Assembly (NCBI GenBank): GCA_015680685.1
Contig: MNCI01028834.1
Span: forward strand, 369,838-433,837
DNA from: Gnetum montanum
Taxonomy: Eukaryota > Streptophyta > Gnetopsida > Gnetales > Gnetaceae
Length of the DNA: 64,000 nucleotides
Direction: 5' to 3'
In this document: in pieces, positions 21,913 to 33,600 of the stretch
Numbering within the stretch: position 1 is the stretch's first letter
Layout of the letters: every line of letters begins with the position of its first letter
Translations under genes and position numbers: made by a program
The notes under the pieces: generated by a model
Told to the model about the DNA's origin: nothing
Database searches by the model: none
Seen by the model: the letters and a program-made list of their open reading frames with translations, nothing else

Positions 21913-23560
21913 AAATTCCAAATTGAAGTAAATCATCAAGGAGGAAATTAAACAACTCCTCAAGGTGACGTTCATCTATCCCATCATGGATAGTGAGTGG
22001 GTTAGCCCACTTGTAATTGTTTTAAAGAAAGATGATAAGTGACAGGTCTACATCGACTTCAGGCTATTGAATATGGTAACATTTAAAGATCATTTTCCAT
22101 TGCCATTTGTTGATCAAGTGTTGGACACCATATCCAGGAATTGTTATTATAGTTTGTTGTATGGTTATAGTGGCTATAACCAAATGCAAATTGTGCCAGA
22201 AGATTAGGCCACGAAAACATTCATAAGTTCCTGGTGGACTTTTGCATATTGTAAGATGCCATTCAGTTTACATAATACCACTACAACATTTCAATGCTTG
22301 GTCCTTAGTATTTTTCAATAGAAAATCTATAGTGGTATATAAGTCTTCATGGATGAATTTTCCACCTATGGAGCTATGTTTGAGAAAGCCTTAGATCACC
22401 TTGAGCAAGTATTGAAGATATGTGTTGGAACAAACTTGTGGCTCTATTGGAAAAAGATCCATCTCATGATCCAAGAAAACATTGTGCTAGGTCATAAAAT
22501 TTTGCAAAAATGGATTGAGGTAGACCTAGAAAAGATAAGGGTCATCTAAGGAATAACATATCAACCAGAGATAGTTAAAGATGTTTAGCCATTCCTTGGA
22601 CACAATGGCTAATACTAGTGATTCATAGAAAATTTCTCTAAGATTACAAAACCATTAGTAGAGCTTACAAAGAAAGATGCATCTTTCATTTAGAATAAGG
22701 AATGCGAACATGCATTCCAATAGTTAAAAGAAAAAATCATAGAAACATCAATCCTAAAAGCATTGGATTGGTCCAAACCCTTCCACATTATGATAGATGC
22801 ATGTAACTATGCCTTGGGATTGGTGCTCACATAGATGGATGATAAAAAACACCCATAATACATCCACTACATGAGTTGAAGCATTATGGGAGCATAGTTG
22901 AATTACACCACTATAAAAAAAGAACTAATGGCTATGGCATACACTCTAGAAAAGTTTAGGCACTATGTGCTTATCTACAAAGTATTTATACACATAAACC
23001 ATAATGAAATCTGCTTCCTCATGAACAAGCCAACGATGAGCCCTCATGTCATATGGTGGCTTATGATCTTATAGGAATTTGATCTCATGATGGTAGATCA
23101 AAAAGGAATCAAGAATGTGATCACCCACCACCTCTCTCATTTAAGATAGGATAATAAAGAGGAGGAAATCCCACTCTCTAATCAGTTTCCAGATGAACTC
23201 CTCTTTATAGGAGTAATACATGAACAAACACCCATAGAAACAACATGATACAATGGAATCTTCACTTATCTTCTCACTCATGACATGCCACAAGATTTTA
23301 ACTTTAAAAAGAAGTAATAGTTTCTTCATTGGGACAAATACTTCATGGAAATTGATGAACACCTTTACAAGGTAGGCACCAATGGGCTTAATCCTTAGTA
23401 TGTCCCTAATGAAGATCAATTATCTATTCTCTAGGATTCTCATAAAGGAGCTTGTAGAGGCCACTACGTATGGATATGCATAGCCATAAAAATTCCAATG
23501 GTAGGATACTATTGGCTTATAATCTTTAGGGATTCCCACCAATTTTTCTGATCTTGTGAA
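21913..23560 (+). pseudogene. RT, RNase H and integrase zinc-binding region of E3
   Basis: RT starts with EEIKQLL, FIYPIMDSEWVSPLVIV (to about 22020), then FPLPFVDQVLDTI, a stretch corresponding to SGYNQMQIVPED and VFMDEFSTYGAMFEKALDHL (22343-22410). The catalytic pair is Asp-Glu because codon 22355-22357 is GAA. RNase H follows: ASFI.NKECEHAFQ, PFHIMIDACNYALGLVL, KKELMAMAYTLEKFRHYVL (about 22920-22980). The HHCC region is visible as LQDSHKGACRGHY, VGYYWL, SCECCQ (about 23420-23570). Many stops. The integrase catalytic core that should follow is absent. Confidence 0.85.
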
Positions 23561-23889
23561 TGTTGTCAATGAGATGGTAGGATGACTGCTCACATGGAAG
23601 GTCCCTCAGAACCTCAAGAGCCACCATTACTTAGGATTGTCAGATCTGCTTTACCAAAATTCATGCCATCAAGAAACATATTATCCAATTTTGAAGAGTC
23701 ATGTCATGGTGTTCAATTTTGTATCCTAAATACCACCAATTTTGTAATATGTTGATCCGTACACTCAAGCACTCCATTTTTTGTCAAGTTAGTCAGTCTA
23801 TTTTTTTTGTGAAAGATCAATCAATAATCCCATAACTTTCCAATTTTGTAAAGAACTTGAGAATGAGTTTTCATTCAGTTGTGGGGGTA
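23561..23889 (+). other. Residual tail of E3 before the 3' LTR; integrase core deleted
   Basis: Only about 320 bases separate the zinc-binding region from the 3' LTR, far too little for an integrase core. No D,D,E motif is present. The last bases GTGGGGGTA (23881-23889) are the likely polypurine tract. Confidence 0.6.
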
Positions 23890-24762
23890 TGATGAGTTGT
23901 AGTTTGTCAGATATGTTGACAAGGCCTTGTCAACATGGCCTCATCAATTGGGCCTCATCGACGAGGCCTTGTCAACGCATTGTATTATGCATTGACAAGG
24001 CCCCTTCGATGTAGTGTTTGCATTCAGGTATAAATATGCATCAACTAGCTATATTTATGGCAATTGAGAATTTTTTAGTAGTGAAGCTCTTACAGTTTGT
24101 TCATTTTAAAGTTGGAATTTTTCTCCCAAGTTCCCACAATAGGAGTCATTGAGTGTACAACAATGTGTGCAGTAATAAAGATGTGCTTTTGATAAACCTT
24201 GTAGCACTTTGGATAGATTAAATATTCTATTTATGTATTTAATATTTTCAATTATTTATTAAATTTTTTTAATTATTTCTTAAATATTTTCTAGTAATTA
24301 CTTTAATGAAGCAATTAAGCAAGATAGATTAAACACATAGGTATGACAACTTCGAGCAGTAGTGTTATTGCTTGGTACACCTAGTAGTGTAGTGATTGGT
24401 AATGTAGTAGTGGATGCATGGCTTCAGGACATGTGTAGAAAGTGGAACTAGATGCTTATGGTAGGACAAGTTAGATACTAGTAATTACTTAAAATAAATT
24501 AGGTAATCAAATTACTTTTATCTTTCTTTGAACACTAAACCATAAAATATAAAATATAAAAATCAAATTCCTCAATTACACTTAACCATACCAGTGTACT
24601 TCAAAAGTGTAATTAGGAAGACAAAAATTGACCTTAAGGCAAAAATTCACTTCCTAGAAGGCTAGTGTACCGAAAACTATAAATTCCATAGAATTTGACT
24701 AGCTTATGCATGAATGCTTGTGATTCATATGGTTGTGCATAGGGGTACCTTGTGGCTCATCA
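23890..24762 (+). repeat. 3' LTR of E3
   Basis: 873 bp, begins TGATGAG, ends CTCATCA. TATA box at 24029-24036. Its U3 contains a perfect 22-bp palindrome (23914-23935, core TTGACAAGGCCTTGTCAA) and further copies of the GGCCTTGTC/GACAAGGCC half-site, not shared in that form by the 5' LTR. Confidence 0.88.
24029..24036 (+). promoter_or_regulatory. TATA box of the E3 3' LTR
   Basis: TATAAATA, at the same place as 16099-16106 in the 5' LTR. Confidence 0.5.
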
Positions 24763-24774
24763 ATGAGCTTCTCA

Positions 24775-25660
24775 AACTATTTCCCATCAAGAGAAAGAGG
24801 TACATTAGCTTCATCCATTCTTTTTTGAAGGTAAGAGAGATTCCTACCAATCATCCCCAAGGTACAAGGAAATGGCCAAAGTAACTTGTTCAACAAAGAT
24901 CTGACTTGACTGCTAGCTAATTTGGACCTCCTCAACTAAGGAGAGGCTTGATATGGTGATGAAAATTTCTTCTTTTTGGAAATTTAAGGAATAGTGCTAG
25001 ATTTTTCTTCCTCAACATGGATGAAGCTCCTCTTCTTTGTATACTAACTAAGGCTCCTCTTAACTCTAAGCAAAGGTATGTTAGGAATGGACACATTTCT
25101 TTGTTGAATTAACAAGCTAATGAGGTGAGGGTGTCCACTGATTCTCTCCTTGGTGAACAAACCCAACATGTCACGATAGAAAGTTTGACCCAAGTCCAAT
25201 GGTTGTCCAGTAATAAGGTAGTACAAAATAAATGACTTGGAAAGTAACAAATAATTATAACTTGCCCCTTTTAGAATGATTTTATACAAAAGAATGAGTG
25301 ATAGGATGGAAGCATATAGTTCCATTTAACTCCCATAAATTCTCCCACTACAAAGAGACACTGACTTCCCAAACAATGCATTACAAAATTCATCTTGGAA
25401 AAATAGAATCATACCATTCATAGAAATGCCACTCATGGAATGAATGGTTACTCTAAATGCATCAACAATAGAAATCCCAAGTAATGAATTAACAACTTGA
25501 GTAGATACATCAATTAGTAAACCCCCAACCATGGTAGTGAAGGCCCAAACAAAATCATTTGTAATAACAATATTACAGTAAATTTCTCTAATGATAATTT
25601 TAGGCACATAAAAATTCATAGAAATGAAGGTAGCCCAATTTGATACTTGGGAAGAAACTC
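24775..25660 (-). pseudogene. Fragment resembling the 'putative plant transposon protein' domain
   Basis: Two abutting minus-strand frames (25326-25619, 25044-25325), separated by one stop, read as one protein. The first contains IIIREIYCNIV, MVGGLLIDVSTQVVNSLLGI; the second LSKSFILYYLITGQPLDLGQ. This order (REFY.N, V.G..I..S...N..LG., then a YALLTGK..D-like block) resembles the plant transposon-protein domain found in many plant retroelement frames. Similarity is judged by eye. It continues as a broken frame to about 24775, next to the E3 3' LTR. Which element it belongs to is unclear. Confidence 0.45.
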
Positions 25661-26279
25661 ATTAACACCTTTTTTTATGCTATGGGAAAGAAAGAGAATC
25701 TTTAGAAATGATAGAAATGGTTTGAGTTACCTCAAACTAGTGTTGGGAACTAACTAATATGAACTGAGGATTGTAGGTATTTGTAGTTCTCGTGGAAGCT
25801 TCCTTTGACTTCTTGATCTTTCAACATGGTGGCCTTGATGTTCCAACCTTCTTGTGGGTCATGGATTTTCAGAAAAATGCATAGATTATTGTTTTAGATG
25901 AAGTCCTAGTCATCTCTGCTTGGTTTTCTTATGCTTGAATGAAAGAAAAATGAGGGGTTGGATTTATATAATTGCACTGAACAAGGGATTTTAATGAAAA
26001 TATATACATCTTCTTTGAAAGATATAAATCTTGTCTATGGCTAAAGACTACAAGTAGATGTCTCCTTTGAAAAGTAGATGTCTTGTTCATGATGAACTAA
26101 AAATTAGGTAGACGTCTCCTTCAAGAGGTATATGTCTCTAAGGAGTTGTCTCTTGTGACATGTAGATGTCTCATGGGAGATGACTTCAGGAAGACATCCC
26201 AACAAGATGATGTTCAGGAATAGCTATCAAGGATTATAGTCCAAAGAAATATACTTATCTTTGCTTACCTTTCTTGCTG
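25661..26279. repeat. Non-coding block with agatgtct/agacatct cluster
   Basis: No gene. Between about 26025 and 26200 the words AGATGTCT, AGACGTCT, AGACATC and close variants recur in both orientations. Similar clusters lie inside the copia LTR at 28835-29040 and in the related LTR at 60705-60930, so this may be part of another diverged LTR of that family. Confidence 0.45.
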
Positions 26280-28076
26280 AAGAGAATGAAGTTACCTAGT
26301 AAGCTTAATAATGATATTCTTCTTTTGAGGTTTCTCTTCTTACATAAACTTCTTTAATTTCCAAGGCCTGGCTCCCTTTCACAAATTTGTTGGAGAGATT
26401 ATTCTCATTCTTATGTTTCTTCCTTTTGATTCTTCATACTTTCATAACTTCCTTGTCCATTTGAGTTATCAATATATTCTTATTGTCCTACATAGTTTCC
26501 TTTCTAGACACATTTGGGTAAGGCCAAGAAGTCTTATGATATAACTAGGTGTTCATATGATAATATTTTAAATTGAAATTTCATTGCTTATGCTCAAACT
26601 TATTATAGTAATAACATCTAACCTTTCTATTATGATTAGAGTAATTAAACCTTGGAGTTGTTTGTGGTTAGGATGTGGTATTTTTTGAGACTTCAATATT
26701 TGGAGAAGCCTTTTATTTGGATGAAATTTATGTGAATGCTTCTTCTTGTGAGCAATATCCTAGTCCACTTTTATCATATGGACTTCTTCCTTACCCAAGA
26801 ATCATATAAAGGGACTCTTTTCCTTTGACCACCATTTCATTTACAAGTTTGGCATCTACAAGTTCTTCCTTAATCTGCTCATAAGACTTGGTTAGCTCTT
26901 TCTTCTCAGCCCTAAGGTTTGAGATTTCTTTTGTAAGATCAAAAATTGTTATATTTAATGAGGAAATCCTTGGTTTTTACTTAGTCAACTTTATACAAAG
27001 ACTTTGAAATGATAAGAGTTTCTTACACAATAGGTCATAACTCTCTTTCTCATTCTTGTCTTTCCATTGTAGAAATTGGTCATTTTTATATCCACATCAT
27101 TCTTGTCTTTCCATTGTAACTTGTCATTACTAGGACATTCAAAAGGCACATGGCCTCTTCCATCACAAGTCCAAAATTCTATCAAAAAGAATCAAAATTA
27201 GAGTTTGATGAATACATACCTTTAACCTTACCTTTAGAGTTAGATTGATCGGGTCCTTGTTGAATAATGCTCTTTCCTTTTTTGCAAGTAGTCATTGGAC
27301 TCCTCTTGAAAGAAGAGTTATCTCCTATTCATTTCTTACATCTTGCTCAATAGGTTCCTTTTCCTTCGAGGTTGATTTTAGGATAATGGGCTTTTCTTTT
27401 ATTGCCCCTTCACTTATGAGGTTCATTTCATAAGTAATAAGAGCACTTTGAAGATCTTTGAATTTTAGAACTGAAAAATATCTAATCTCTTGCATGGCTA
27501 TATCCTTAGGTCTAAATTTTTGTTGAAGTGTTCAAATAATTTTTATTATCACATCACTTTCAAGAAGGTCCTTGATTGTATCCCTAATTGCTACAACTAG
27601 AACATTAGCCCTAGAAAAATGATCTTTTATCTTTTCACCTTCTCTCATTCTAAGTTTGTCATATTTACTTTAGAAAACCAAAAGTTTGGATTGTTTAACT
27701 ATGGATGTGCCTTTATAAGTAGCTTCTAGAATTTCCCAAATTTCCTTAGTATTTCTATAGCTAGCTATCCTATTAAATTTAGTTTTATTTAATGTACAAT
27801 ATAAACAATGTTTTGCCTTTGAATTGTACATAAAATTATCTCTTTCTTACAATGTCCACTTTCTTTGTGATTTGAGGGCCTTTGGTGCACTATCAACTAC
27901 TAGTGTATATCCTTCAAGAATAGACTCCCAAACGTTAAACTCCATTGATTTGAAGAAGCCCTACATCCTTTCCTTTCAATAGGAAAAATTGAATCCATCA
28001 TACATAGGTGGATTAATGTATCACATTTCCTCCATAGTTCACTCTTGAATGTTGATGTCAAGTGCAAGAGTACCAT
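26280..28076 (-). pseudogene. Ty1/copia gag (UBN2-type) with zinc knuckle, decayed
   Basis: On the minus strand, starting at the PBS: MVLLHLTSTFKSELWRKC, then the UBN2-type gag core with KEIWEILEATYKGTSIVKQS, SKYDKLRMREGEKIKDHFS, ESDVIIKI, LKFKDLQSALITYEMNL (about 27790 down to 27400). A CCHC-like motif WTCDGRGHVPFECPSND lies at about 27120-27180; its first Cys is replaced by Phe. Further down DKSGLGY (about 26770) matches a motif common in copia polyproteins. Frames shift several times and stops are frequent. Protease, integrase and RT are not visible below 26280, so the element is truncated. Confidence 0.82.
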
Positions 28077-28088
28077 GCTATGATACGA
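28077..28088 (-). promoter_or_regulatory. Copia primer-binding site (initiator tRNA-Met type)
   Basis: TCGTATCATAGC on the minus strand, 10 of 12 matches to TGGTATCAGAGC, the iMet PBS used by most plant copia elements. It lies two bases from the LTR end at 28091. Confidence 0.7.
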
Positions 28089-28090
28089 CT

Positions 28091-29284
28091 TGATGATAGA
28101 AAACTTAGAGGAGGTCAGATGGATAAATTTTCCAAATTGCAAGTAACACTTGTCATAAAAAACACAAGAATTACATGGTTCCCTAACTTGGGTACTCCAT
28201 ACTGAGAGGGTAGATTCCTTGCATACCTCTAAACTTTGTTTCTTCTAAATTTAGTTTAAAGGACACCACAACCTTTACAATATTTGAGCTTTGCTATGAA
28301 GAGTTTTGTCATTGCAAAATATCTCAACCCTACAAAGTCCCAACAAGCTCAAAATGTGGTTTGAAGAACACTGCACCCTATACAAGCTTTGAGCTCTGGT
28401 CTAGAGTGCTTTATCACTGTGAAACCACTCAATCCCTTAAGGTTCCAACAAGCTCAAAATGTGGTTTTAAGGACCCCATAGCCTTTACAAAATTGAGCTC
28501 AAACCAATTAATCTTATAGGATCTCAATAAGATAAATATAGATGTCTTCTCATAAGAAGCACATAAATCCTATAGGGTAATAAGAAAGAATGTAAAAAGC
28601 AAGGAAAGAATGTAACTACAATCACAAGACCTTACCATTGAGGCTCAATTCAACATAGAATTAACATATAACCAAGAAAATGATGTGATAATTTAGAAAA
28701 AAAGCACAATATGATAGATATGAAAATGATTGGTTCGATGTTATAAATGCTTGCATAATTCCCAAAAGTTTAAAGTCTTCTTATAGCATTGAAGTTTCTA
28801 AAAATACCTTGGAATTCATGCAATAGCTATCTAATAGCTAGTGAAGACATCTCCTTCAAGATTATAATGTCTTTATGAAATTAGCTTCAACTCTGGGAAG
28901 ACATCTCCTTTTAGAATGGGACGTCTCTAGGTAGACATCTTCTTTCCAAAGGAGACATCTCCTATGTTTTGGAGACATTTTCTTGTGATTTACTTCCTCT
29001 TGGCCAAGATGTCTTCTATTCATTAGAGATGTCTTATCAACATTTGAGTGCTATTTCTTAAGGCTTTATCTAATTGATTTAGCTTCCTCTCAATCCCTAG
29101 AGCATCTTCATTTGACTTATAGCCTTCATTTTTATGCATGCTTGTCCATGCTCTCATCTTGCCCATGTAGTATCTATTTTGACATCTATTTATAAATCTC
29201 ATTGATGCCTACAAAATCATCCCATTCCACAAATAGTCTATATTACCCATTTTTCTTAAGGTTTTAAATACATAAAGGTCAACA
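28091..29284 (-). repeat. 5' LTR of the minus-strand copia element
   Basis: About 1.19 kb. On the minus strand it starts TGTTGACCTTTATG (29284) and ends next to the PBS. A second, diverged copy at 60052-61168 shares the landmarks AACTTGGGTA, GAGGGTAG, CTCAAAATGTGGTTT-like repeats, CTTCTCATAA.AAGCACAT and the agacatct cluster. Its outer edge cuts into a Tat-type gag at 29290. Internally it contains short direct repeats such as AACAAGCTCAAAATGTGGTT (28348 and 28449). Confidence 0.75.
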
Positions 29285-29289
29285 TATCT

Positions 29290-31062
29290 CCAATTCCCCA
29301 AATCAACCAAGACCAAAATTTGGATGGAAGGATAGGACTAAGTACACTAGGTTGCCTATGAAGCCCTATGAGCTTCTAGAATAGTTGTTTAAAGATAATC
29401 ATATATAACATAAGAGACTATTTGAAGAAGCTTTAAGAGGTACTATTGGCATTGTGACATACCTAGAGATCCAATGATAGGTAGAAAAGATGATTTAAAG
29501 CTAGAGAAATATTTGAGACTTGATGGTTTTTGCCATTATCAAAAAATGGCTAGTCATGATTTTGATTTGTTCCTAGCATTAAAAGATGACATCTAGAAGA
29601 TGATTGAACCTGAAGAGCTAGTGTTAAATAAGCCAAACTTTCCAAACATCAACAATAAATCTTACACCATAGCCTCATTCACAACAACTAAATAGTCTGA
29701 TCCTCCTAGATAACTATTTATCATCACAGTACCAATAGCTAGCATCCAACCTCAAAACATAAATACTAAAATTCCCTTCATCATTAGGGTACCACCTCCT
29801 CTAGCCTATAAGAAGCCTTTTATCACACTTGTCTTGCCTTTAGTGGCATCAACATCATAATCCAAAAAATGTGCTATTAATCCTTATAAGGCTAGGGAAC
29901 CATTCATTATATAGGTTTCTTTGCCTTCAACAAGTAAACCTAACACAACCGGTGATCAAAGTTTACCTATTGTGATCAACAACTCAATGATTAACAAGAA
30001 ATCATCATTTCAACAACAATGAAAATAACCTATCACCAAATTAATAACTAAGCCCACTGAAGGTAGTCAATAATAAAAGGCTTGGAAGTAAGCTAACCAA
30101 CCGATACCTACACCAAGATTAGCTACACTCATGGATAGGGGTTCCAAGGCACATACTTTGAAACATGAGCCTAAAACTATAGGAAGAATGAAGGAAATTA
30201 AGACCACCAAGGCTGAAAGATCACATGGTAAGGAAAATAATTTCTTCATGATAATGAAATAAGACAAATAGTCCCTCAAACAAAAGAACACATCATTGAA
30301 CCTATATGATCTAGTCATGATTTTTCCTTCTCACAAAGATGCACTAGCTCATATGTTGACTTCTATTCTTATAAGCAAAGACATGCCTACCAACAATGCA
30401 TCCCATCCACTCTATCATTGAGTAAGCTTCACTTAGAAAGAATGGAAATTAACCCATGCTTAACTTTCATGACAATGAAGTGAAGATTAAATCACAAAAT
30501 GGATAGGTGCTATCTTCTTCTCTTCTCATTATCATACATGTTGGTAGGTATAAGGTTCATCATATCCATGTGGATGATGAAGTGGCAACCAACATGATAT
30601 AATACATCATTTTTGGGAAACTATGATTAACTAAAAATATTCAAGAAACCTATACCTATGCACTCAAGTTATTCAATGGATCATGAGTAATAGTTTGAGG
30701 TTCTATCTCCTTGGATTTCATATCCAAAGAAGAGCTTTTCACATCCACCAACTTCCTAGTTGTTGAAGAGACACAAAGTTTCAACTTCATACTAGGAAGG
30801 CCATGGTTGGCTAAGCTTCACATGGTCTCATCTCCTATAAACCATGAAATCCGTTTACCATATGAAGGTAGTGAAATTGTTATTTGTAGGGATAACACAT
30901 GCTTATCATCAGTCAATAATGTCAACATTGACCAAGGTTTGGAGGTGGAGTTTCAAGATGAAATTCTTGATACTAAGGCTTGGGCCAACAACAATAATAA
31001 CAACAAGGCTAAAATCTCCAACTATATAACATTAAATAATCAATGACAGAACCTATCAATTC
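29290..31062 (+). pseudogene. Tat-type Ty3/gypsy gag C-terminus and protease fragment
   Basis: Plus-strand paralogue of E4. Gag C-terminal: KFGWKDRTKYTRLPMKPYEL (about 29310-29370), then RLDGFCHYQKMASHDFDLF and ALKDDI.KMIEPEELV (about 29510-29620), a degenerate zinc-knuckle stretch. After a low-complexity linker the protease reads VDDEVATNMI (about 30570-30600), and 30711-31046 is an open frame with FLVVEETQSFNFILGRPWLA and SSPINHEIRLPYEGSEI. FILGRPWL is the conserved C-terminal retropepsin motif. The corresponding E4 segment shares SSPIHQEIHLPYEEGEI. The N-terminal part is removed by the copia LTR; RT is not found downstream. Confidence 0.8.
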
Positions 31063-31239
31063 TCGTTTTGAATAAAAGTAATGGTGAAACTAGGATTGTA
31101 CAAAAGAGGTTCCTTGATCTGTATGTCATTTCTTCTTTTGTTGATGATTATTTATTTATATTAGTAGCCTTTTATCATGTTCCCATGTTTATTTTATTTT
31201 TTATTTTCATTCAAGACTATCTCACACTTACTAGAAAAA

Positions 31240-31310
31240 TACAATGGCATGCTAGGGCCTAAAACTACTAAGACCATGGCTTGCCATGGCCTAGGACTGA
31301 CAAATAGAGG
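31240..31310 (+). repeat. Spacer minisatellite remnant after the Tat protease
   Basis: CTAAAACTACTAAGACCATG followed by GCTTGCCATGGCCTAGG. The reverse complement resembles the TAGTTTTAGGCCATGGTAGACCATG units of E4 (42170-42270, 50930-51240), placing this spacer at the same site after the protease. Confidence 0.45.
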
Positions 31311-31439
31311 TTTCCATGAAATCTTGAAAAATTCAAAAAATTTATAACATGCCTAAAGCGTATGAAAAATTACTCATACACTAGGATTTGAAACCCCACA
31401 TTCTAGTAATTCAACCAAAAGTGCCTACATGTTGGGGAT

Positions 31440-33600
31440 GCAAGCTCCACATTTTGTGGAAACATGTTGGACAGTGTGTAAAGTCTTAAAAATTTTCTAA
31501 CATGATAAAAATATATCATACTTTGATAAGGATAACCAAATAAACTCTAGATTTTTTCTCATAATATAAATGCTATCATAAAGGCCTTAAGAGGCCAAAA
31601 ATCTACTTGAAAATCCATATAAAATTCCAAGTTCAACTCCACACACTAGGAATCAAGCATTACATATTATGACAATATGTGGAAAAACATGTGAGGTCTA
31701 TACTAGGATTCACCATGTTTAATATGGCTTATGAGCTACCCGGTAGGCCCAAAAAACATTAGAAAAATCATAGAAACTCCAACATGTAAAAGACTCATTC
31801 CAAATTTGCTAGGAATTGATGTAAGAGTGTCGACAAGCTAGGGTTTCATCTCCCACACACTATACAACATGTGGGATAGTGTGTGAAGCCTCCATATGCC
31901 TTAATCCTATTAGTATAGGCTAAATAGATGGTGGTACTCTTCATCATAGCCCAAACGCTATCTTAGAAGCCTTAAGAGATCAAACATAGAGTCAAAATCC
32001 AATATTATTGATAGGGCTAAGTCTCACATGATAGAGCACCTATCCCACACATTGTGTAGTGTGTGGGGAAGTGTGTGATCCTTGCATCAACAAAACTTCA
32101 GCCAAAAAATTACTCATTATATTTTTGATTAAGCTCTAGAAGAACTTGGAAGAATTAGAATAATTCTATCATAATAAACTAATCCAAAATTACCAAAAAC
32201 TAAGACATAATATAGCCACACACTAGCTTCTAAACTCCCACACATTGTACAGTGTTTGAAGTAGTGTGAAAAGTCTCCCATAGGTCTTAACCCTATCACA
32301 ATAGCTTTAAAAAATTCTAGAATCACCATATTACCCAAATTTTGAGATAGAGACCCTAAATAGTCAAAAACAAATAGTGTCAAAACTTATTGAAATTGAC
32401 TTGGTCAAGTCCCACATGCTGGAGCCCCTATCCCAAATGTTGTGCAATGTGTGGAGAAGTGTGTGAGCCTTGTGAAAATGATATATCAGCATAAAAAATA
32501 CTTATTAACTTCTTAGAGGTTTTCACATTACATAGAGATGGAGAGTTTAGCAAAAATTGATCCTTACAAGCTATTGGAAGCTAGTTTTTGGCCTCACACA
32601 CGAAGCATATAGGTTCCACGTGCTATGTAGCATATGGGATAGTGTGTGAAAGTATTAAAAAATTTTATGAACATCAACCCTTACAAAAAATTATCAAAAA
32701 CGTTGCAAAACACTTCACCATAGACTAGGAACTTCCATAGGAACCTAAAATATCCAAAAACTAAGTTGAAATGCCTCTAAAATAGCTTGGCTAGATCCCA
32801 CAAGCTAGGATATTAATTCCACACACTATACAATGTGTGGGCTTAGCATGTGAGCTTTACATAAGTCAAAACTAAGTTAATAGCTATCCATTAGCTCCTT
32901 AGTATGTCCTAGAAGATGTAAACTAAACAATAGAGTAAGAAGATGAACTTAGGAAGCTATTAGGAGATGATTCTTAGTCCCACACACTAGGAGCACATGT
33001 CCCACATGCTATGCAACATGTGGGGGTAGTGTGTGGGAGTCCTAGAATATTAATAGACTTTGAATATTTCTCTAATTGGTCAAAATGATTGTGAATCTTG
33101 CCCTACACCTCCAACGCTATCTTAAGAACTTGGAAAAAGATAAAAACCTAGTTAAAAACCTTTGAAAACTATTAGATCTTATCCCACACATTGAGAACCC
33201 TCTCCCACATGTTGTTTAGTGTGTGGGGTTTTTTGATGGGATATATGATGCCTAGAGTTACTCATAAATTGTCCAGTAGGTCCCATAAGCCCTAGGATGG
33301 AATATTTACCAAAAATTTGATTCTTTTAATATATAAAAATTGGGTCTTGATCCTACATGCTAGGGAACCCTATCCCACATGCTGTACAACATGTGGGAGC
33401 AGCATGTAAGGGTCTAACAAGCCAAAACCTTGCACAAACTTACCTACACATAGTTCAAGATGGTCAAATAGGGCTTGAGTCATCCCTACATAGTATATAT
33501 GTGGTGAAATCAAGTCAAACAAGCCTCAAACATGGCCAAAATTCTTCATATGCTGGGATTTAGGTCCCACATGCTATGATGATAGTCTAGAGTGCATACA
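31440..33600. repeat. Tandem array, 12 units of about 190 bp, with conserved nested dyads
   Basis: A CCCACACA/CCCACATG box followed by its complement recurs at about 31446, 31637, 31850, 32041, 32236, 32429, 32612, 32818, 33001, 33203, 33372 and 33563; spacing is 169-213 with most near 190. The clearest unit has outer arms CCCACACACTA (32979-32989) and TAGTGTGTGGG (33027-33037), perfect over 11 bases. These enclose inner arms CCCACATG (33001-33008) and CATGTGGG (33017-33024). The linkers between dyads have diverged much more than the dyads. Confidence 0.88.

Larger units (their letters stand above)
15990..24762 (+). mobile_element. Athila-type Ty3/gypsy element E3, nearly full length, non-functional
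   Basis: The two LTRs (15990-16872, 23890-24762) are direct repeats with the same TATA box and end (CTCATCA). The flanking pentamers are ATGAT (15985-15989) and ATGAG (24763-24767), an imperfect 5-bp target-site duplication. Inside, in order: PBS, gag, protease, RT, RNase H and the integrase zinc-binding region, then a purine-rich GTGGGGGTA before the 3' LTR. The RNase H C-terminus (RWLMILQELGL, VDQKGIKN.ITHHLS) is of the Athila kind. The integrase catalytic core and any env-like frame are missing, and the pol region is rearranged by an internal inverted duplication. All genes carry stops. Confidence 0.85.

Noticed and set aside
31440-33600. CRISPR-like reading of the regularly spaced dyads
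   Set aside because: Spacing is about 190 bp, repeats are diverged, and the context is a plant retroelement; it is a satellite-type array.
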